A stretch of 64,000 bases of DNA from Mimachlamys varia (Eukaryota > Mollusca > Bivalvia > Pectinida > Pectinidae): positions 29,568,410 through 29,632,409 of the forward strand of contig OX392540.1 in assembly GCA_947623455.1 (NCBI GenBank). The letters run 5' to 3'. The notes below the pieces were generated by a model. That model did not search any database. It saw only the letters and a program-made list of their open reading frames with translations, and was not told where the DNA came from. Numbering within the stretch: position 1 is the first letter of the stretch; every line of letters starts with the position of its first letter. This document shows, piece by piece, positions 57,641-64,000 of the stretch. Made by a program: the position numbers and the translations under genes.

Positions 57641-57659
57641 TTTCTCGGGTAGACAATCT

Positions 57660-57925
57660 CCGTAGTTTGCAAAGTATTATTTATGTAAATATTATTTTAC
57701 ACAACCAATAAATGTTTTATGTGAAGTTCCGATGACAAGTACGATGTGTATCCTGTCACCTTCATCAGAAAAATGACCATCAAAGCGTATGCACACAAAA
57801 GGTATACATTTTGTACGAGTTGGTGACGACAAATCGATAATTGCATCTAGGCTGTCAGGCGTATGTATATAGTAGAGTTATTGTACCGAAATGACTCGAT
57901 TCAGCTACGCTTTGTTTATGACTTC
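57660..57925 (-). repeat. MITE-like repeat, inverted relative to 59362-59660
   Basis: Shares TGATGAAGGTGACAGG and ATCGTACTTGTCATCG (read on the minus strand) and the TGTGTAAAATAAT end with the copy at 59362-59660. Confidence 0.6.
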
Positions 57926-58830
57926 AGCATTGATGTGCGAGAGCCTGTGAGCCCCCCTCATCTCGATTTATAACCGGCCCACTGCGGCGAATGTAAATGT
58001 CATTGTTAATATTCAATATACTAGTAAGTAGTATCGATGGTTGTGCTGAAATACTACTTTTCACAAACAAGACACCCAATAGTCTTTAGTTTTGACTTAG
58101 CCAATCACAAATAACGTTACGAAAAGTAACGTCAATTGTGTTTACAATGAAAAGTTGATTTGGACAACGGACGGCGAGCCTTGGCGTAAGTCCTCTTGTT
58201 CTTCAAGCCGACGGGTAACAAAAATTTGCACAAAAACTTTAACTTGAAGACTCAAAGCATTTAATCACGTTCATTTAAACTGCTTTAGGTCAATAAATCA
58301 TGAAAATATGGTTCAGCAGTTCATATAAAAGTCACAATGGACAATGGTGATCCTACAATGTCTGGAAAAAATGAACAAAACCTTCACCTCAAGATCTTCC
58401 AATTCCAATTAGGCCATTTTTGGCCTTTGAATATGAGAATAGGGTTCATCAGATTGCTATTACTCCATCTACCTAATACATATTTCAGCTTCATAAAAGA
58501 CAAAAGCCTTTCGATGTTGGAGCTAGAATAACTCTAACTAAAATTTCATAATATTCATAATATACACATTTTCATAGTACACGATTTGAAATTATACAGA
58601 ACTAGTTCAATTTTACTTCTAAATTCATAAATAAAAGGGTTTTACGCACCTGACCCTTCTGCTTCTGCATAAGTTAAGAAATTTTGGATTCCCACCTTTT
58701 GACCCCTAGCATTACTGAAGAGTCCTAGAAGGACGAAACAGCTGTATGATGCAGTTTCATTCATTTTTCGGCATACTGTTTCTATTACTAAAAGAAGGTA
58801 CAGCATATGTGTGCGTTACATCATCCTTAA
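57926..58830. other. Spacer with fragments of repeats
   Basis: 58716-58800 is an inverted copy of 60230-60310 (CTGAAGAGTCCTAGAAGGAC). No gene is recognised; the 64-codon frame at 58337 has no domain. Confidence 0.4.
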
Positions 58831-59213
58831 AGGTCCCGTATACGTAGCTTTCGGAAAAACTTAAAGCGAAAATCAAGGCCAATAACTTTTTATATTGATC
58901 GATTTAGTTAAGATTACTGATATCAGCGATATCCAAGATGAACTCTTACGCGGTTACCGGTACAGCAACAGTTGAAACTCGGTATTTGTAAACACGCGTC
59001 CATTTTGAACTGTCTTCTAAATTAGGCTTGTTGTTTAGTGGGCCACACCTGAATTATTTTCAATTCTTTGGGTTTTTCTGCCCAGAGTTTCTTGTAAGTT
59101 GCCGCTCAGGTTTACTTCGTTTTAGGCTTATTTTTGCATGGTTATCAACTGGATTTTTTTTCAGAATTTTTCAGAATCACGAAAAATTTCCCGAAGTAAC
59201 GTATATTGGGCCT
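58831..59213 (-). mobile_element. TTAA-flanked MITE, copy 3 (inverted)
   Basis: 383 bp with TTAA on both sides. Left end AGGTCCCGTATACGTAGCTT, right end ACGTATATTGGGCCT. Opposite orientation to copies 1 and 2. Confidence 0.85.
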
Positions 59214-59361
59214 TTAAAACAAGTCTAATTAACCAGTTTTACTACTGCATATGTGCAAATAGCACCGTATTGAGTTTACAGACATACCTGACCAGCACGA
59301 GCACTACACGATATATGGAGAGCATGCCCTTAAAATGCATGAACATTTTAATATTTGTAAA

Positions 59362-59660
59362 CATTTTTTTTTATGTAAAGATTATTTTACACAACAAAAA
59401 TATCTATAACCAATTCATAAACAAAGCGTATATGAATCTAATTATTTCGGTACAATAATTTTAATAATGCACATAAGCCGAACAGCGAAGACGAAATGAC
59501 CGATTTGTGATTTACCAACTTTTACAAATTTTACACCTGTTGTATGCATACGCTTTGTTGGTAATTAATCTGATGAAGGTGACAGGGTACATATCGTACT
59601 TGTCATCGAAACGTCACTTCAAAACAAATTTTGGTTGTGTAATAATCTTTAAATAAATGT
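59362..59660 (+). repeat. MITE-like element with TTTACACAAC ends
   Basis: TATGTAAAGATTATTTTACA at the left and GTTGTGTAATAATCTTTAAA at the right are near-inverted copies. The family also occurs at 57660-57925. Confidence 0.6.
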
Positions 59661-60743
59661 ATGAAAGTTTTGATTAACTAAGTAATGACATGGAACTTTG
59701 GTATGTGGATGCCGGAAGCAGGGATGTTTAACTTGGGTTCTTTTTCATTCAAACTTGTATAGCGTAAGGCCCATATTAGCAATCAAAGGGTATAACTCGG
59801 AAAGCATGGGGTCACATCCCTTTCGTTGTTGAATCACCAAAGCCAGGTTGAAAGAAATTGAACAAAGAGTTAAGATTATACTGCCTTTTCTACACATTGT
59901 TAAGAAAAGGGGCATCGTTCTAAGAAATTTAGTATTGAATATTTATAGCAAGTTTCATTAAAAAACATAAGAGAATACCAAAGCGCAACAAAACCATAAT
60001 CCGAACTCAAACTAAACTAGGGGCAAAATAGGATCAAAGGAAAGATTTACATGGAGACTTTCGTAAAAGAGAATAAAACCAGGTGTTCCGGAAGAGTAAG
60101 CATCTTCTGCTTCATCGACAACACCCGCCATGAAAACCTTGGTCACATCCAAGTAAGCATAAATCCTCAAAGATCACGTAACACACACATATGCTGCACC
60201 TCTTTAATTTAGCAATAGATACAGTATGTCGAAAAAATGAATTAAACTGCATCATACACCTGCTTCGTCCTTCTAGGACTCTTCAGTGATGCGAACCGAG
60301 TCAAAATGAGAACCGAGTCATCATTGTCATCAAAACAAGTAATCACACTAACAAAATAAGTCTATATATGAAGCTAAAAGAGTGCTAACAGGGAAAAGTT
60401 GACGGACGGACGGACATCCCAGAGTATACTATGATACGAACCATCGTCAACAGGCTTTTGCAATTTCTATAACTCAGTTTAGTTGGACGCAGAGGCGACC
60501 ACATTAGCCCCTATCCTATGCGAGCTCAATATCATCTCTGTCAACCGAGATATAACGCACATCAAAATTTCAAATACAATAGATTCGCATCGAATTCCTG
60601 TCAACTTTATCATGTCTCTCCTTAAACACGTTTATGGACATCGACGCATGCGTCGCTAGTAATCCAATGAAATAAAGACTTCCTTTTATTCTTTGTCCAT
60701 ATGCATCCCTCTTTGTTATTACAATGTATTCGCTATAGTGTCT
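59661..60743. other. Repeats and 3' flank of the Mab-21-like gene
   Basis: 59930-60125 (minus) is the uninterrupted copy of the dispersed repeat that carries MITEs at 41.6 and 57.4 kb. 60230-60310 repeats 58716-58800 inverted. AATAAA on the minus strand at 60690-60685 is the likely polyadenylation signal of the Mab-21-like gene. Confidence 0.55.
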
Positions 60744-62957
60744 TCAATCAATCGAACCTTTAACTTTCCTATTTACCAGAGTTGCAATGTGAATCAATGT
60801 TGAGCACTTTATAGGTCTTGTCCTGAACGCCCTACATAGTACCACAAAAGCCTGTTCGTATTCCTCGAGCTGTCTATGACAGAACGCCAGTAAGTTCAAG
60901 GCCACTGCCTTCTCTGTTACATTAAACAGACTGCAGCACCACACCATGTCGTCACGGGCCGTCAGCTTCGCAATGTTTTGGTCCATTTTCATGCTGCACC
61001 AAAATTTCAAGAAACATACGTACACCAGTGGATCTACTAAGACGGTTGGTTTCGTCCCAGGCAATGTATCAACGTCCGGTTTACCTATTACAACTGGATT
61101 GACTTCTGTCTTGAGTGGAGACGGAAGAGTGTCATCCTCCATTTGCAGAAATATCAAATCTGAGATGCACGACGTTTTATCATTAGTGACAACCATTAGC
61201 GCATTTAGCATTGCTAATGCGAAGTTAATTTCATTTCCGGATATCAAAGTATCAATGTTTATCAACCTTCTATACACTCCCTGCTTTTGCGCTGCTACAC
61301 ATTTGAGGAGTAAGCCGTAACACCTCGAGAAGTTGCCAGTGAGCACGTGTAGGTGACACGTATTGGCGACATAACTGACGTCATCAGCGTCTGTTGTATC
61401 GTCGTATGTGTGTGTTACCTTGTCAGACGATACATTACCCAAGTCCAAGGAATAGATCAATCGCTGGGTGATACCATGAATATACTTCTGAATTGTCTCC
61501 CCTTCTTGCCTGCACGCATGCGTGTGGTTGCTAAACGAAGCAGTGATCTGTTCTGCAACTGATTTGCAATACTGTATAACCTCTTGTTTGGAATCCATGT
61601 CCGCCAGCTTCATAAGAAACATGTTGTTCACAGTAAACGGAAGGAAATTAAACAAATCAGACGCCATTAGCTTTGCAAAGGTATTGCTTTCTAGATCTAA
61701 TATATCCTGGTTTGAGGATTCGGAGGACGACAGAGGACTTGAGCGACGAAGCTCTATTTCTTTGGAAAATGGTGGAGTTTGGGACAGAATTTTCATCGGA
61801 TTTCGCCTGGCCTCTAAACACATTTGTACGACACGCCACTTATCCTCCTGAGAATATCTACGACTGAGCAAATTGCAGGTTCTGATGAAGTAGTGTTGAC
61901 AGAAATCGTTCTGTACGAAGGTGATTAACTTGTTCAAGCACACTTTAACTGCTGTGAGTAGTTTGTGAGATTGCCACAACTCTGGGGAGGACTCCTCTAC
62001 GGTCCAGAATAGAGTTGTTTTCATGATGTAGGACGTTATCACATTCGGCATTTTGACTTCGAAAAAGAATTTTTTCAGTTGTCGAAGCAAGAGGAAACAA
62101 CTGACTTGTTTGGCATTCATGCTGTGAACCAATTTTTGTTCGATGTGTGCAAACGAGATTCTCCAGTCAAGATGTTGTTTGGTGCATTCCTTACACCCCA
62201 CAGGAATCACGTAACAGCCACGTTGAATCTGCTGCTCTATAAACTCCCGCGAGGGCCATCCGTTATACCTATCCCGCAATATCCATTCGACAGCCACCGA
62301 CGGCCATTCCGGACACGACATTCCCGTGACTGAATCTACGTCACCTGGAACTCCTATTCTGGGTACCCAGAAAGAGCTTTTTGTGGTTACACAAGGTCCC
62401 GAGTCCACGACACCAGTAATATCTTGCATCTTGGTGTTCGGATAAGGAATGGTGACATAATTCTGTACTAATTTGGCAGTTTGTTGATTTATGAGGTTAG
62501 TTAAATAGTGACAATTGTCTATTGTGTCGTATTCAAACAATGACTCGATATCATAAAAGGTTGGATTGAATAGTCGAATGTTTCCCTGTTTTCTCAGCCT
62601 GAGTCGGACATACCCAGAATTGGAAAGACACGACTGCATTTGAAACAACCAAGTTGATTCTGGGACTTCAACAACACGGTATTCATACACGTGGGAATTG
62701 CTGCTCACAAGCATGATGTCGCAGTCACCTTCGGTCTCATTAAAGATACTGAAGTATGCTAATCCTTCACCCACACTACCAAGAATCTTCATCTCCTTAA
62801 AACAACCCTTCGTCTTACTGACTGTCATTGCCACATCATAAATCAGGGATAGCATGCGAGGCATTCTGGTTCCTATCATTCTTACAACAGCTGAAGCAGC
62901 TTTATCCTCAACCGTTGCATATAAGATCAAACTGTCCCTCTCCTCGCTGGTCGCCAT
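60744..62957 (-). CDS. Mab-21 / cGAS-like nucleotidyltransferase-fold protein
   Basis: 737 residues in one exon. The N-terminal half matches the Mab-21 family: LGSVGEGLAY (G60-S61), then D78-C-D80 (DCDIML) and a third acidic cluster at D206-V-D208, the positions of the GS motif and metal-binding acids in cGAS-like enzymes. EWPSVAVEW, NGWPS, DWRISF (264-269), SYIMKTTLFW (309-318) and W329 are typical of the domain. Residues about 400-640 have no recognised domain; 682-720 looks like a helical TPR-like pair. No signal or membrane segment. The family is greatly expanded in bivalves, and some members sense nucleic acid and make cyclic dinucleotides; whether this one is active is unknown. ATG 62957 lies 10 bases after a splice acceptor. 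Confidence 0.87.
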   Translation of the reverse strand: MATSEERDSLILYATVEDKAASAVVRMIGTRMPRMLSLIYDVAMTVSKTKGCFKEMKILGSVGEGLAYFSIFNETEGDCDIMLVSSNSHVYEYRVVEVPESTWLFQMQSCLSNSGYVRLRLRKQGNIRLFNPTFYDIESLFEYDTIDNCHYLTNLINQQTAKLVQNYVTIPYPNTKMQDITGVVDSGPCVTTKSSFWVPRIGVPGDVDSVTGMSCPEWPSVAVEWILRDRYNGWPSREFIEQQIQRGCYVIPVGCKECTKQHLDWRISFAHIEQKLVHSMNAKQVSCFLLLRQLKKFFFEVKMPNVITSYIMKTTLFWTVEESSPELWQSHKLLTAVKVCLNKLITFVQNDFCQHYFIRTCNLLSRRYSQEDKWRVVQMCLEARRNPMKILSQTPPFSKEIELRRSSPLSSSESSNQDILDLESNTFAKLMASDLFNFLPFTVNNMFLMKLADMDSKQEVIQYCKSVAEQITASFSNHTHACRQEGETIQKYIHGITQRLIYSLDLGNVSSDKVTHTYDDTTDADDVSYVANTCHLHVLTGNFSRCYGLLLKCVAAQKQGVYRRLINIDTLISGNEINFALAMLNALMVVTNDKTSCISDLIFLQMEDDTLPSPLKTEVNPVVIGKPDVDTLPGTKPTVLVDPLVYVCFLKFWCSMKMDQNIAKLTARDDMVWCCSLFNVTEKAVALNLLAFCHRQLEEYEQAFVVLCRAFRTRPIKCSTLIHIATLVNRKVKGSID

Positions 62958-62967
62958 GGAGAAGATT

Positions 62968-62978
62968 CTGAAAAAAGG
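62968..62978 (-). promoter_or_regulatory. 3' splice site in the Mab-21-like 5' UTR
   Basis: On the minus strand CCTTTTTTCAG ends at 62968, followed by 10 bases and ATGGCG. The coding exon is therefore preceded by an intron and at least one non-coding exon, not located here. Confidence 0.7.
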
Positions 62979-64000
62979 TTATTGTAAGAAATGTATCAAT
63001 ATGGGAACCAGACGATAAATCATAATGATGTTAAATGTTGCGGTTTGTCATAGGTTGTATTGTTTCATTTGCATTTGTTGGTTATGTAAATAATTAACTT
63101 TTACGAAGTCAATGGTGTCATTGGTTGAGATATTGAAGTAAATAAAGTCGCCGCCAAGGATGTATGCTTCAGTGTCTGGCAATATCCTCCCCTACAATTT
63201 TGACACCATGTTTTAGTGGCGTGAAGCTCGACAACCATAGACAGCACTACCTTAAATGGATTTCTCGCTTGCTGCGTATTAATGGAAAGATTTTCAAGCA
63301 GAAATAATATAAATCAAGTCTTTTTTTCTAACAATAATGTAAATTTTATGTTGCAAAAGTGGAGCCACAAACACGTATTCTGCCGCCGCTTTCTCTAAAC
63401 TTTAAACTGAAAACCTTACGCAGCGAATTGGAATGAACTATTATGATTGGACATTATAAATGATGATAACTTTTCCTATTATAAATTGATATTTTTACAC
63501 TTTCTGATTGGCTAAAACTTGGTCCCGTGGAGGTCAATATTTTGTGAAATTAACCTGATGTTTCTACTTTTAGAAATACCTCGTGAATATTGCGTTAGTG
63601 ACGTTATGATCACTGTGACGTCACAGTACACCTCTGTAAATTTCATGTATTATACAATCATCGACCTTTTTTAGGTGAATATGAGGATTTATCAACATGA
63701 GAAAGTGATATTTCCTGAGGCCGAAGGGATATCACCTTTTTATGTGAAATCGCTTCCACATAAAATAAAGTCGATAACTGTTTTATTATATGATATTTGT
63801 CCACGTTAAATCTCAGAAATACTCCCTAGTTTTGTTTTGTTTATAATAACACAGGGGAAGCGGCTCTGTCGTCTGCCGTATTTACACTATACGAAGTAAA
63901 TTTTTAATGACGTCTGATTGGTCAATATTCCACAGTAGGTGTTTTGGATTCAGTTATTAACCTGCGAGGCTCGCGGCGGGGTTTTGGATTTCAAAAAATA
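62979..64000. other. Upstream region of the Mab-21-like gene
   Basis: No gene is seen. It holds two CTGATTGG boxes (63504 and 63915), a CRE palindrome (63613-63626), and a dispersed repeat with CTGAGGCCGAAGGGATATCA (63715-63735). A leader exon and promoter of the Mab-21-like gene should lie here or beyond the edge. Confidence 0.4.
63613..63626. promoter_or_regulatory. CRE-type palindrome CTGTGACGTCACAG
   Basis: A perfect 14-bp palindrome containing the full CREB/ATF consensus TGACGTCA, about 650 bp upstream of the Mab-21-like coding exon. Use as a promoter element is possible but unproven. Confidence 0.45.

Noticed and set aside
59570..59625. Hammerhead-ribozyme-like core: CTGATGA, a long stem (GGTGACAGGGTAC / GTACTTGTCATC) and CGAAAC
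   Set aside because: An extra A follows CTGATGA, no stem I can be formed by the flanks, stem III would have no loop, and the sister copy (57723-57770) has GGAA instead of GAAA. Most likely an ordinary hairpin in a MITE.
60946..61320. 124-codon ORF antisense to the Mab-21-like gene, and similar ones to 62333
   Set aside because: Shadows of the minus-strand coding exon.

Overview
The window looks like eukaryotic (metazoan) nuclear DNA, most likely from a bivalve mollusc. It is AT-rich, genes have GT-AG introns, and SINE, MITE and Ty3/gypsy copies are scattered through it. Minisatellite arrays are exceptionally abundant (roughly 18 kb of 64 kb). The bivalve call is inference from the repeat vocabulary and the Mab-21-like gene, not from a marker gene.

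Layout. 1-3717: the 3' part of a Ty3/gypsy retrotransposon (end of RNase H, integrase, an extra C2H2 zinc-finger ORF, 3' LTR). 5215-13968 (+): CMC1, a mitochondrial twin-CX9C copper/COX assembly factor in four coding exons. 14-22 kb: non-coding, with MITEs and dispersed repeats. 21997-33111 (-): ABHD13, a serine hydrolase in seven coding exons; it is convergent with CMC1. 33.4-51 kb: a gene desert holding large arrays (32-bp x ~147, 38-bp x ~71, 28-bp x ~25), a 1.8-kb hAT-like element, foldback MITEs and SINEs. 54121-56406 (+): a dienelactone hydrolase / carboxymethylenebutenolidase-like (CMBL) gene in two coding exons, with a candidate promoter and non-coding first exon near 51.4 kb. 56.4-60.7 kb: dispersed repeats. 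60744-62957 (-): a 737-residue Mab-21/cGAS-like protein encoded in one exon behind a 5'UTR splice acceptor.

The four host genes are functionally unrelated and independently transcribed. The striking observation is that three minisatellite arrays, in two neighbouring genes, have repeat units that each carry a copy of an authentic splice junction of the host gene. They are the 5' splice site of CMC1 exon 2 (68-bp unit, ~38 copies), the 5' splice site of ABHD13 exon 3 (76-bp unit, ~26 copies) and the 3' splice site of ABHD13 exon 4 (32-bp unit, ~7.5 copies). The real exon must therefore be chosen against dozens of decoys. Reading the decoys in frame shows that almost all would give premature stops; one ABHD13 donor would add 26 residues in frame.
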